Of a stretch of DNA of 64,000 nucleotides, positions 24,514-32,787 are shown piece by piece. The notes under the pieces are model-generated. The model did no database searches. It was not told the origin of the DNA and saw nothing but the letters and a program-made list of their open reading frames with translations. The position numbers and the translations under genes are program-made. The stretch comes from Sellimonas caecigallum. Its GTDB lineage: Bacteria; Bacillota; Clostridia; Lachnospirales; Lachnospiraceae. Numbering within the stretch: position 1 is the first letter of the stretch; each line of letters begins with the position of its first letter. The DNA is taken from positions 2,232,001 to 2,296,000 of the forward strand of contig NZ_CP173660.1 in NCBI RefSeq assembly GCF_045038405.1. The letters are read 5' to 3'.

Positions 24514-24547
24514 GGGGACGTGTTCCGACAAGCCGGAACACGTCCCC
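24514..24547. repeat. REP-like hairpin, copy 4
   Basis: Perfect 13-base arms (24514-24526 and 24535-24547) around an 8-base loop, flanked by short AT pairing (ATAT). It lies between the converging ends of the transposase gene (stop 24480) and the minus-strand aminopeptidase gene (stop at 24554), where it could serve as a bidirectional terminator. Confidence 0.92.
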
Positions 24548-24553
24548 ATATAA

Positions 24554-26344
24554 TTAAATCTCACGTGTATATGTTTTCAGCCATTCTTTTTCGTCTTCTG
24601 TAAGATATGGAGAGATTTTTTCGTATACTTCTTTATGATAGTTGTTCAGCCATTCTCTTTCTGGTTTTGACAGATATTCTGGATCAATTCCATCCAGGTC
24701 GATTGGCGCGAATGTGATAGTTTCGAAGTACATGTACTGTCCGTATTTGTTTTTTGGACCTTTGCGTACGATAAATTCGTTTTCTGTACGGATTCCGAAT
24801 TTGCCGTCTTCGTAGATGCCTGGTTCGTCTGTGATAACCATGCCTTCTTCCAGTTTGTGGTGTTCGTTTTTGCTTGGTACCACATACCAGCGGAAGCCTG
24901 TCGGCGGTTCATGGACATTTGCGAGATATCCTACACCGTGTCCTGTTCCGCACTGGTAATCCAATTCGAGTTCCCAGATTGGTTCTCTTGCGAGTACGTC
25001 GAGATTGTATCCGTAGCAGCCGTAGAGGAATTTGGCGCGTGAAAGATTCATCATAGCGCGTACAACTGCTGTGTAATATTTTTTCAGTTCGTCGCTTATA
25101 GAACCAAGTACAAAAGTACGGGTAATATCTGTGGATCCTTCATAGTATCCGCCGCCTGTATCGTTCAGGAAGAGTGCGCCTTCTTTGAGCTGCACATCTG
25201 TTTCTTCAGAAGGAGAGTAGTGCATCATGGCAGCGTGGTCTGCAAAAGCACACAGAGGTTCGAAGCTGTCGCGGATGTATCCTTCCTGTTCTGCACGCAG
25301 ACTTGTAAGTTTTTCAGCTGAGCTGAGCTCTGTAATGACTTCTTTGTCATAGCGTGTCTTGATCCAGTACATGAACTTTGTGATGGCAACGCCGTCTTTG
25401 ATATGTGCTTTTTTAATATTTTCCAGTTCCACCGGATTCTTCATGGCCTTCATGAGGATGGTCGGATTTGCACATTCCACTGTCTTGCAAGGAATGTTTT
25501 TGTAAAGTGCATAATTCATCTTCATCGGGTCGATCATCGCAACATCATCGGCAGACAGTTTTTTGATATCTTCATAAATGTCATTGTACGGATGAAGTGT
25601 AACGTTTACTTTTGCAAATTCTGCAAGGATCTGATCATTCAGCTTTGTTTCGTCCACATAGAGATCCACGCTGTCCATTTTTACTACAGCGTAGGAGAGA
25701 AGAAGCGGGAAGAAATCGATATCATCTCCACGCACATTGAGGAGCCAGCAGACATCATCCAGAGAAGCGATAATGTGTGCAGTAGCGCCCTGTTCTTCCA
25801 TTGCCTTACGTACACGTGCCAGTTTGGATGCAGAGCTTTCTCCGCTATATTTTTCTTCCAGGAAAAATGCCGGTTTATCAGAGAGAGGCGGACGGTCTTC
25901 CCATACTGCATCGATCAGATCTTCCGTATAATCAATTTTGATGCCTTTTTTGGAAAGAGCTTCTTCGTACTCCTGGCCTTCGCCCATGGACAGTACACGG
26001 CCGTCAAATCCGACAGTACCGCCTTCCGGAACATAGGATGCCAGAAATTCTGTGACGGATGGAGTATCTCCTACAAACATTTTCATCAGACGCACACCGC
26101 TTCCTTCCAGCTCATGCTCAGCCTGGAAGAAATATCTTCCGTCTGTCCAAAGTCCGGCGTCATCCTTTCCGATCACGGCTGTTCCATAAGAACCGCTGAA
26201 TCCTGTAATAAATTTTCTTGCCTTAAAATGTTCGCCAACGTATTCGCTCTGATGGAAATCAGCAGTAGGAACAACGTATGCATCGATTCCTTTTTCTGCC
26301 ATAAGAGAACGAAGTTTAGCAATCCTTTCAGCTACAACAGTCAT
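24554..26344 (-). CDS. Xaa-Pro aminopeptidase (aminopeptidase P, M24B)
   Basis: 596 residues, the long three-domain form with two creatinase-like N-terminal domains and a pita-bread catalytic domain at about 310-530. Dinuclear metal ligands are visible: Asp in LNDTGGGYYEGSTDITRT (two Asp), His in GTGHGVGYL, and Glu in TDEPGIYEDGKFGIRTEN. It removes N-terminal residues before proline in the cytosol, useful in peptide utilisation. The start has AGGAGGTT upstream on the minus strand. Downstream of the POT peptide transporter on the same strand, so peptide uptake and breakdown genes are neighbours, although a terminator separates them. Confidence 0.95.
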   Translation of the reverse strand: MTVVAERIAKLRSLMAEKGIDAYVVPTADFHQSEYVGEHFKARKFITGFSGSYGTAVIGKDDAGLWTDGRYFFQAEHELEGSGVRLMKMFVGDTPSVTEFLASYVPEGGTVGFDGRVLSMGEGQEYEEALSKKGIKIDYTEDLIDAVWEDRPPLSDKPAFFLEEKYSGESSASKLARVRKAMEEQGATAHIIASLDDVCWLLNVRGDDIDFFPLLLSYAVVKMDSVDLYVDETKLNDQILAEFAKVNVTLHPYNDIYEDIKKLSADDVAMIDPMKMNYALYKNIPCKTVECANPTILMKAMKNPVELENIKKAHIKDGVAITKFMYWIKTRYDKEVITELSSAEKLTSLRAEQEGYIRDSFEPLCAFADHAAMMHYSPSEETDVQLKEGALFLNDTGGGYYEGSTDITRTFVLGSISDELKKYYTAVVRAMMNLSRAKFLYGCYGYNLDVLAREPIWELELDYQCGTGHGVGYLANVHEPPTGFRWYVVPSKNEHHKLEEGMVITDEPGIYEDGKFGIRTENEFIVRKGPKNKYGQYMYFETITFAPIDLDGIDPEYLSKPEREWLNNYHKEVYEKISPYLTEDEKEWLKTYTREI

Positions 26345-26514
26345 TGTTGCAAACCTCCTTTATGATGATAAGTTTTTATATAATACCCGCCTCTTTTAAA
26401 TGAAAATATGTATGGCAGGTAATTATAAACAATAAAATATAAGAACCATCTTTATTTTATCACTATTTCTACCAAAGTTCAAACTTAAGTATATAAAATA
26501 AAGTAAAATTTTTG

Positions 26515-26552
26515 CAAAGAGAAAGAGACGGCTCTCAAGTGAGAACCGCCTC
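26515..26552 (-). terminator. Terminator of the POT transporter gene
   Basis: Inverted repeat GAGACGGCTCTC (26525-26536) and GAGAACCGCCTC (26541-26552), one mismatch pair, 4-base loop, lying just after the minus-strand stop. On the minus strand it runs into TTTCTCTTT. Confidence 0.75.
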
Positions 26553-26576
26553 CAAAATAGATTAAACACTATAGGA

Positions 26577-27938
26577 TTATTCAGCTTTTTCCATTGCGTC
26601 AAGTTTACCGCTGCATGCCCAAAGGATGATACCAATGACAATAACAACGACACCGACACCGCCGTAACCAACTGTGAAGTCGAGTGTAGAAATCCAGTCG
26701 TAGATCGGCGGATAAGCCTGCTGTGCAAGGAATACGGCGATTGGCCAGAATCCAAGCAGAAGTCCAAGTACCTTAGCAGGTGCCAGCTTGGAAATGAAAG
26801 AGTTTCCAAGTGGGGAGAAGATCATCTCACCTACGGACATCAACAGACATACGAGAACGATCCAGAATACGGAGCACTGTCCATCGCCTGCGATGAAGTT
26901 AGCGATAACCATAACGATGTAAGCAAGACCTACAAGCATAATACCGATAGCTGTCTTCTTGAACATGCTCATGTCGCCCTGCGGTCTCTTAGCCATCTTA
27001 GCCCATACACCAGCGAGAACTGGTCCAAGGATGATACATGTAAGAGCGTTTACAGAGTCGAACCAAGCTGTCGGGATCTGGAAGCTTCCGATGTACCAGT
27101 TTGCCTTGTTCAGGAAAGATGAACCATCGCCCCATCCGAAGTAGTAGTATGCCGGCATGTAAGCCATGTACCAAGCCATCCAGAATACAGCGGAGAACAG
27201 AGTTACGAGAATGATAGCAAACATACGTTTCCAGTCTCCGGATGTAAGTTTCTGAGACTTACCATCTTCTTTCTTACCAGCGCTTTCGAACTGTCTCTGG
27301 TCAGCCTTGAATGGTTTCTTACCAGCATCGCCGAGTGCCTTGGAGTTAGCAAGGAACCAGATAGCGTCGATGAACAGGAAGATCGCACATACAAGGAATA
27401 CCTGGTTGAATGTTAAGTGGATCGGGCCAAGTCCTGTTGTTGCTGTGATAGCGATGAATGTTGTACCACAGAAAGAACCGATGTTTACGAAGGAATACTG
27501 GATAGAGAATGCTGCATCCAGTTCATCCTGATCGTGGAACAGAAGTCCGTTGATACCGGACAGGTTTCCTTTGAAGAATCCTGTACCAACAGATACAAGG
27601 ATGATCATTGCCCAAACCATTCCAAGGGAATTAGCCTGCCATGTGAATAAGTAACCGATACCCATCAGGATCATACCGAGAGGTACACAGATACGCGGGC
27701 TGAGCCAGTGGTCAGCGATGTATCCGCCGAAGATCGGTGTGATGTAAGTAAATGCTACGAACTGAGCGGACATAAAAGAACCTTCAGAGTCTGAAAGTCC
27801 AAGACCGCCGGAAGCAGCTTCTGTAGCAATCCAGATGGCCAACAGGTATTTCACTGTGTAGAATGCAAGACGCTCGAATGTGAAACCAAGCGCACATACA
27901 TAAAAGCCAAATGGTCTACGCTTTTTTGCAGTTTCCAT
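26577..27938 (-). CDS. Proton-dependent oligopeptide (POT/PTR2) transporter
   Basis: 453 residues with about 12 hydrophobic helices, a member of the POT branch of the MFS. Near the N-terminus FTFERLAFYTVKYLLAIW corresponds to the family's ExxER-type helix 1 region. GGYIADHWLSP and GTGFFKGNLSGINGLLF follow, then YSFVNIGSF (the NxGS region), and late GEMIFSPLGNSF (SGE-like motif). It imports di- and tripeptides with protons. The start (27938) has GGAGGG upstream on the minus strand. Confidence 0.88.
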   Translation of the reverse strand: METAKKRRPFGFYVCALGFTFERLAFYTVKYLLAIWIATEAASGGLGLSDSEGSFMSAQFVAFTYITPIFGGYIADHWLSPRICVPLGMILMGIGYLFTWQANSLGMVWAMIILVSVGTGFFKGNLSGINGLLFHDQDELDAAFSIQYSFVNIGSFCGTTFIAITATTGLGPIHLTFNQVFLVCAIFLFIDAIWFLANSKALGDAGKKPFKADQRQFESAGKKEDGKSQKLTSGDWKRMFAIILVTLFSAVFWMAWYMAYMPAYYYFGWGDGSSFLNKANWYIGSFQIPTAWFDSVNALTCIILGPVLAGVWAKMAKRPQGDMSMFKKTAIGIMLVGLAYIVMVIANFIAGDGQCSVFWIVLVCLLMSVGEMIFSPLGNSFISKLAPAKVLGLLLGFWPIAVFLAQQAYPPIYDWISTLDFTVGYGGVGVVVIVIGIILWACSGKLDAMEKAE

Positions 27939-28011
27939 AGTTTAAACCCTCCAATTTCTTTTTTGATTTCTCATACGTAAATCGTTAAAGCCTGATCCGC
28001 CGCAGAAAATG

Positions 28012-28025
28012 CGGGGACGTCCCCG
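28012..28025. repeat. Palindrome CGGGGACGTCCCCG, possible collapsed REP
   Basis: A perfect 14-base palindrome. The inner 12 bases equal the outer ends of the REP-like hairpin (GGGGACG...CGTCCCC) with the central part removed. It is in the gap upstream of the POT gene. Confidence 0.5.
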
Positions 28026-28878
28026 GACCTTCTTTCCATCTTCATGCAGTAAAACAGAAACAAAAGTGTAAGGAACTGCCCGGATAATTCCGGAGTGTTC
28101 TTTCCTGATATAATAATATGTAAAAACCTCTCATATATGCCGGAACAGAAAAGAACGTTATGTAAAGGAAACATAAGACCGAAAAGAAACATTCCATCCG
28201 ATATGGCCTAAACAGATACGATGATCTGTCAGGGAACTGACCATAAAGGTGTCCGCCTATTCGAAAGAATAATCTGCATATCAACGGAAGGAACCAAAGC
28301 TCTTTTCTCAAAACATCTGGAAACCAAAAAAGAAAATCCGTAAACAGATGTGGAAACGTGATGACTGACTTTTACGAATGATCCGTTTTGGTTGCCCGGA
28401 CGATTGATATCCGCTACCCGGAAAAAGGAGACGCTGCATTCAGTCTCCGTTCTGCCAAGATAAACCTGCCTCATGCAGACACAGTGGAAAGATGGAAAAA
28501 GCGATCCGGCTCTGCCAGAAAGATCTGCTCCTTCGGCTTCTGAAAGGAACAAAAAAATCTGTTCTTTTCCATACATCCAAAGTGTATAATATACAGATTC
28601 AGGACAACCATGTCATATTTGTTTTCGGGAATTTCCTTTATACCAATCCCTGTAAAATGTATTTTAGCATAGTTTCCACTCGTGCACAATGTATTTTTCG
28701 TAACAAAGTATAAAATTATAAAATTTCTATAAAATAGAGGCAGAAAAGAATGCGGAAAATATAAAAGAAAAAGAAAAAATAGGTAAAAAGTGTGTAAAAT
28801 TACAGAAAACAAATTCGTACGACAAAAACTTAACGCGATAAAGCAGTGAAAAAAGTTGATAAAAATTTCACATAAAGC

Positions 28879-28907
28879 TTGAAAATTTGACTTATAGAAA
28901 CTATAAT
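28879..28907 (+). promoter_or_regulatory. Promoter of the decarboxylase operon
   Basis: TTGAAA (28879-28884) and TATAAT (28902-28907), spacing 17, 60 bases upstream of the first gene in very AT-rich DNA. Confidence 0.6.
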
Positions 28908-28967
28908 ATAATTGGCTAAAATTTGGTTTAACTTTTAGTAATATATCACAAATGGAGGGCTAGGTTT

Positions 28968-30407
28968 ATGAGTAACGAAGCAGTGAAAACGCCAGCAGCT
29001 TTGAGAGTGGAAAACTTACTGGATGCTGGAAGCTTTGTTGAAATCGGCGGCGCCATGACCGCAAGGACAACGGATTTCAACATGCAGGAAAACAAGGTTC
29101 CAGGCGATGGAGTCATCACTGGATATGGAGTGATCGACGGCAATCTTGTGTATGTGTACAGTCAGGACGCTTCTGTATTGAAAGGAGCGGTCGGAGAGAT
29201 GCACGCGAGAAAGATCACATCTCTTTACGACATGGCGATGAAGATGGGAGCGCCGGTCATCGGACTGATCGACTGTGCAGGAATGAGACTTCAGGAATCG
29301 ACAGATGCGATGCATGCTTTTGGAGAGATTTATGCGAAGCAGGCGGCAGCGTCCGGAGTAGTTCCGCAGATTACTGCCATCTTTGGAACATGCGGCGGCG
29401 GCCTTGCCCTGATACCAGGTCTTACGGACTTTACTTTTATGGAAGAAAAAAGTGCAAAGCTTTTTGTCAATTCCCCGAATGCGATCCCGGGCAACCGGAT
29501 TGAGGCATGCGATACATCCTGCGCAGATTTCCAGGCAAAAGAGGCGGGAAATATTGATTTCCTCGGAAGCGAAGAGGAGATACTGGAAGGGATCAGAGAA
29601 CTGGTATGCATGATCCCGGCAAACAATGAAGATAACGATACGTATGAAGAGTGCACAGATGATCTGAACAGGATCTGTGAAGGTATCGAAAACGGGGCGG
29701 ATGACGCATCCCTTGTACTTTCTGTCATCGCGGACGGGCAGCAGTTCCTGGAAGTGAAAGCAGATTACGCAAAAGAAATGGTTATCGGATTTTTGAAACT
29801 CAATGGCATGACGGTAGGGGCAGTCGCAAACCGTTCCAAATGCTATGATGAAGAAGGAAATGAAGCAGAGACATTTGACCCGGCACTTTCCGCAAAAGGA
29901 TGTAAAAAAGCGGAAAAATTTGTCAGATTCTGTGATGCCTTTGAAATCCCGGTACTTACTCTTACCGATGTAAATGGATTCCACGCATCCAAATGCGGAG
30001 AGAAGACTCTTGCAAGAGAAGCGGCGAAACTTGTCTATGCTTTTGCAGATGCAACCGTGCCAAAAGTCAATGTGGTAACAGGAAAAGCTTACGGAAGCGG
30101 ATATATCATCATGAACAGCAAAGCGCTGGGAGCAGACATGGTCTACGCGTGGCCGCAGGCGGAGATCGGAACGATGGATGCAAAACTGGCGGCACAGATC
30201 ATGTACGCAGATGCGGACGCTGAAACCATCAAGGAGAAAGCAGAGGCATACAGAACACTTCAGGAAAGCGCCCTTTCTGCAGCACAGAGAGGATATGTGG
30301 ACACGATCATCAAGCCGGAAGATACAAGAAAATATGTCATCGGAGCTTTTGAGATGCTGTTTACAAAAAGAGAGGATCGCCCGGCAAAGAAACATGGGAC
30401 AGTGTAG
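28968..30407 (+). CDS. Acyl-CoA carboxyltransferase subunit (MmdA / 12S transcarboxylase-like)
   Basis: 479 residues with the two crotonase-like halves of the carboxyl transferase family (PccB, MmdA, transcarboxylase 12S). The N-half has GDGVITGYGVIDGNLVYVYS, LIDCAGMRLQE and FGTCGGGLALIPGL. The C-half has LTDVNGFHASKCGEK, TGKAYGSGYIIMNSKALGADMVYAWP and the final EIGTMDAKLAAQIMY. It moves a carboxyl group between an acyl-CoA and biotin. The C-half differs from typical PccB in several loops, so the acyl-CoA substrate (malonyl-, methylmalonyl- or other) cannot be assigned. First gene of a five-gene operon; RBS GGAGGG. Confidence 0.85.
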   Translation: MSNEAVKTPAALRVENLLDAGSFVEIGGAMTARTTDFNMQENKVPGDGVITGYGVIDGNLVYVYSQDASVLKGAVGEMHARKITSLYDMAMKMGAPVIGLIDCAGMRLQESTDAMHAFGEIYAKQAAASGVVPQITAIFGTCGGGLALIPGLTDFTFMEEKSAKLFVNSPNAIPGNRIEACDTSCADFQAKEAGNIDFLGSEEEILEGIRELVCMIPANNEDNDTYEECTDDLNRICEGIENGADDASLVLSVIADGQQFLEVKADYAKEMVIGFLKLNGMTVGAVANRSKCYDEEGNEAETFDPALSAKGCKKAEKFVRFCDAFEIPVLTLTDVNGFHASKCGEKTLAREAAKLVYAFADATVPKVNVVTGKAYGSGYIIMNSKALGADMVYAWPQAEIGTMDAKLAAQIMYADADAETIKEKAEAYRTLQESALSAAQRGYVDTIIKPEDTRKYVIGAFEMLFTKREDRPAKKHGTV

Positions 30408-30421
30408 AGAGGTGAGGTAAG

Positions 30422-31210
30422 TTGAAGAAGAAAATTAGTTTATTGGCAGCTATCCTCGTTCTTGCATTCAGTCTTGCCGGATGCAGCAGCAGTTCAGATT
30501 CCGCTGACTATAACAAAGAATTGTTAGTGCAGCAGGCGGATGCGATGATTTCCAACTTCTCTCAGATGAGCGAAGAAGATATGGAAACATTCAAAGACAT
30601 GAGCGATCTTCAGCTGAATCTGACACTTATGCAGTCCGGATTCAAGATGGAAGCTGATAATTTTGTGACAATGATCGATGCATGGAACTCAGGTGTCGAG
30701 GAGTGCGGAGCGTATGTAAGTCACGAAGATTTTGAGGTTGAGGAAAGCGCAAAGAGCATCATGCTTGTCGCGGAAGCAAAATATGAAGACAGGAACGCGG
30801 AGATTACATTTGAGTTCACAAAAGATGAAGAAATGAAGAGCTTTACGGCAGCGGCTAAGTATTCCATGGGAGAGATCATGAAAAAAGCCGGGCTTAACAC
30901 ACTGCTCGGGATGGGTACCGTGTTCGCAGTGCTGATCTTTATCTCTTTCATCATTTCCCTGTTCGGACTGATCGGAAAGAATGAGGAAAGGAAAGCAAAA
31001 GCGCTGAAAGCGGCTGAGGAAGCGGCTGAGGCGGAAGCAAAGAAAACGGAGACAATGACGGCAGAGGAAATGCCGGCGGATGATTTAACAGATGACCTTG
31101 AGCTGGTGGCAGTCATCAGCGCAGCCATCGCGGCAAGCGAAGGGACATCGACAGACGGGTTCGTTGTGCGTTCCATCAAAAAGAGAAGAAAAAACAGTCA
31201 GTGGAAATAG
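30422..31210 (+). CDS. OadG-like gamma subunit with lipoprotein-type N-terminal domain
   Basis: 262 residues with a TTG start behind GAGGTGAGG. A lipoprotein signal is visible (LSLLAAILVL-like core and LAGC with C21). About 135 residues of soluble, probably extracytoplasmic domain follow, then a single helix at about 160-184 and a charged Ala/Glu/Lys-rich cytoplasmic tail. The helix-plus-tail part corresponds to the small OadG/MmdD gamma subunit that anchors the decarboxylase complex; the extra outer domain is not part of classical OadG. Identified mainly by its position between carboxyltransferase and biotin carrier. Confidence 0.72.
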   Translation: MKKKISLLAAILVLAFSLAGCSSSSDSADYNKELLVQQADAMISNFSQMSEEDMETFKDMSDLQLNLTLMQSGFKMEADNFVTMIDAWNSGVEECGAYVSHEDFEVEESAKSIMLVAEAKYEDRNAEITFEFTKDEEMKSFTAAAKYSMGEIMKKAGLNTLLGMGTVFAVLIFISFIISLFGLIGKNEERKAKALKAAEEAAEAEAKKTETMTAEEMPADDLTDDLELVAVISAAIAASEGTSTDGFVVRSIKKRRKNSQWK

Positions 31211-31222
31211 GAGGATGTTCAC

Positions 31223-31588
31223 ATGAAAAATTATACAATTACAGTAAACGGAAACGTATATGATGTCACAGTAGAAGAAACAGGATCCCAGGCAGCGCCG
31301 GCGGCTCCGAAGGCAGCAGCGCCAAAAGCAGCCCCGAAAGCGGCACCGGCGCCGAAGAAAACAGCGGCAGCAGGAAGCATCCGTGTGGAAGCAGGAGCAG
31401 CAGGAAAAGTGTTCAAAATTGAGGCCAACGTAGGAACAAGCGTGAAGAAAGGCGATCCGGTCGTTATCATCGAAGCGATGAAGATGGAGATTCCGGTCGT
31501 TGCCCCGGAAGACGGAACAGTGGCAAGCATCGAGCTTGCGGTAGGAGATGCATGTGAGGCAGGAACACTGCTTGCAACATTAAACTAA
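31223..31588 (+). CDS. Biotin carboxyl carrier protein of the decarboxylase
   Basis: 121 residues: a short N-terminal region, an Ala/Pro/Lys-rich flexible linker (about 22-50) and a biotinyl domain with the EAMKMEI motif, K87 being the biotinylated lysine. This is the layout of MmdC/OadA-C-terminal type carriers (transcarboxylase 1.3S). The swinging arm shuttles CO2 between the carboxyltransferases and the membrane pump. RBS AGGAGG. Confidence 0.95.
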   Translation: MKNYTITVNGNVYDVTVEETGSQAAPAAPKAAAPKAAPKAAPAPKKTAAAGSIRVEAGAAGKVFKIEANVGTSVKKGDPVVIIEAMKMEIPVVAPEDGTVASIELAVGDACEAGTLLATLN

Positions 31589-31617
31589 TGCGAATCACTG
31601 ACAATGGAGGTTAGAAC

Positions 31618-32769
31618 ATGAGTTATATAACAGAGACGTTAGGGCGTCTTGTAGAGCAGACGGCATTTCTGAACCTGACGGTCGGGAACCTGATCATGAT
31701 CGCAGTTGCATGTATCTTCCTGTATCTTGCGATCAACAGAGGATTCGAACCGCTTCTTCTTGTTCCGATTGCTTTCGGGATGCTCCTCGTAAATATCTAT
31801 CCGGACATCATGCTTGCCATGGAAGATGCGGCAAACGGAACCGGAGGACTTTTGTATTATTTCTATAAACTGGATGAATGGTCCATCCTTCCATCCTTGA
31901 TTTTCATGGGTGTCGGGGCGATGACGGACTTCCGTCCTCTGATCGCCAATCCGAAGAGTTTCCTTCTCGGTGCGGCAGCACAGTTCGGGATTTTCGCGGC
32001 CTACCTTGGAGCCATGGCCATGGGATTCTCCGATAAGGCAGCAGCGGCCATCGCTATCATCGGCGGTGCAGACGGGCCGACTTCCATCTTCCTTTGCGGG
32101 AAGCTTCAGCAGACAGCTCTTCTTGGGCCGATCGCGGTGGCGGCATATTCCTACATGGCCCTCGTGCCGATCATCCAGCCGCCGATCATGAAGCTTCTGA
32201 CGACGGAAAAAGAACGGAAAGTGAAGATGGATCAGCTTCGCCCGGTATCCAAGCTGGAAGCGATCCTCTTCCCAATCATCGTTACGATCGTCGTATGTCT
32301 GATCCTTCCGACGACAGCACCGCTTGTAGGGATGCTGATGCTTGGCAACCTGTTCCGCGAATCCGGCGTCGTAAGACAGCTGACGGAGACCGCATCCAAT
32401 GCCATGATGTACATTGTCGTCATCCTTCTCGGAACATCCGTCGGAGCAACGACAAGCGCGGAAGCATTCCTGAACTGGGATACGATCAAGATCGTCATCC
32501 TCGGACTGATTGCCTTTGCCTTCGGTACGGCGGCGGGTGTCCTGTTGGGAAAAGTCATGTGCTATGTGACAGGCGGAAAAGTAAACCCTCTGATCGGATC
32601 AGCAGGCGTATCCGCGGTTCCGATGGCGGCACGTGTGTCTCAGAAAGTCGGTGCGGAGGCAGATCCGACAAACTTCCTTTTGATGCATGCCATGGGTCCG
32701 AATGTGGCCGGAGTTATCGGTACGGCTGTTGTGGCAGGGACATTTATGGCGATTTTCGGAGTACAATAA
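31618..32769 (+). CDS. Sodium-pump decarboxylase beta subunit (OadB/MmdB/GcdB)
   Basis: 383 residues, about ten membrane helices. MGVGAMTDFRPLIANP and IIGGADGPTSIF are characteristic; D152 within the GGADGPT loop corresponds to the aspartate essential for Na+ translocation in the Klebsiella enzyme. SAGVSAVPMAARVSQ and MHAMGPNVAGVIG complete the family pattern. It decarboxylates carboxybiotin and exports Na+. RBS TGGAGG, 29 bases after the carrier gene. Confidence 0.95.
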   Translation: MSYITETLGRLVEQTAFLNLTVGNLIMIAVACIFLYLAINRGFEPLLLVPIAFGMLLVNIYPDIMLAMEDAANGTGGLLYYFYKLDEWSILPSLIFMGVGAMTDFRPLIANPKSFLLGAAAQFGIFAAYLGAMAMGFSDKAAAAIAIIGGADGPTSIFLCGKLQQTALLGPIAVAAYSYMALVPIIQPPIMKLLTTEKERKVKMDQLRPVSKLEAILFPIIVTIVVCLILPTTAPLVGMLMLGNLFRESGVVRQLTETASNAMMYIVVILLGTSVGATTSAEAFLNWDTIKIVILGLIAFAFGTAAGVLLGKVMCYVTGGKVNPLIGSAGVSAVPMAARVSQKVGAEADPTNFLLMHAMGPNVAGVIGTAVVAGTFMAIFGVQ

Positions 32770-32787
32770 ATCTAGGAGGACATTGAA

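Larger units (their letters stand above)
27939..28967. other. ~1 kb intergenic region between divergent genes, no supported gene
   Basis: Lies between the minus-strand POT gene and the plus-strand carboxyltransferase operon. Short frames exist on both strands (for example minus 28229-28576 and plus 28492-28713), but none has a convincing ribosome site together with recognisable protein sequence. The left half has near-normal base composition and may be a degraded gene or an insertion scar; the last ~300 bases are very AT-rich and hold the promoter of the downstream operon. A 14-base palindrome is at 28012. Confidence 0.6.

Noticed and set aside
25403..26365. Plus-strand open frame of about 320 codons across the aminopeptidase P gene
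   Set aside because: The minus strand carries intact M24 metal-ligand motifs across this interval; the plus frame is Phe/Cys/His-rich noise.
28229..28812. Short minus-strand frames in the intergenic region
   Set aside because: No good ribosome site and no recognisable protein sequence; kept as unexplained DNA only.
29016..30395. Long minus-strand open frame opposite the carboxyltransferase gene
   Set aside because: Same reasons: antisense to conserved family motifs, composition typical of a reversed coding strand.
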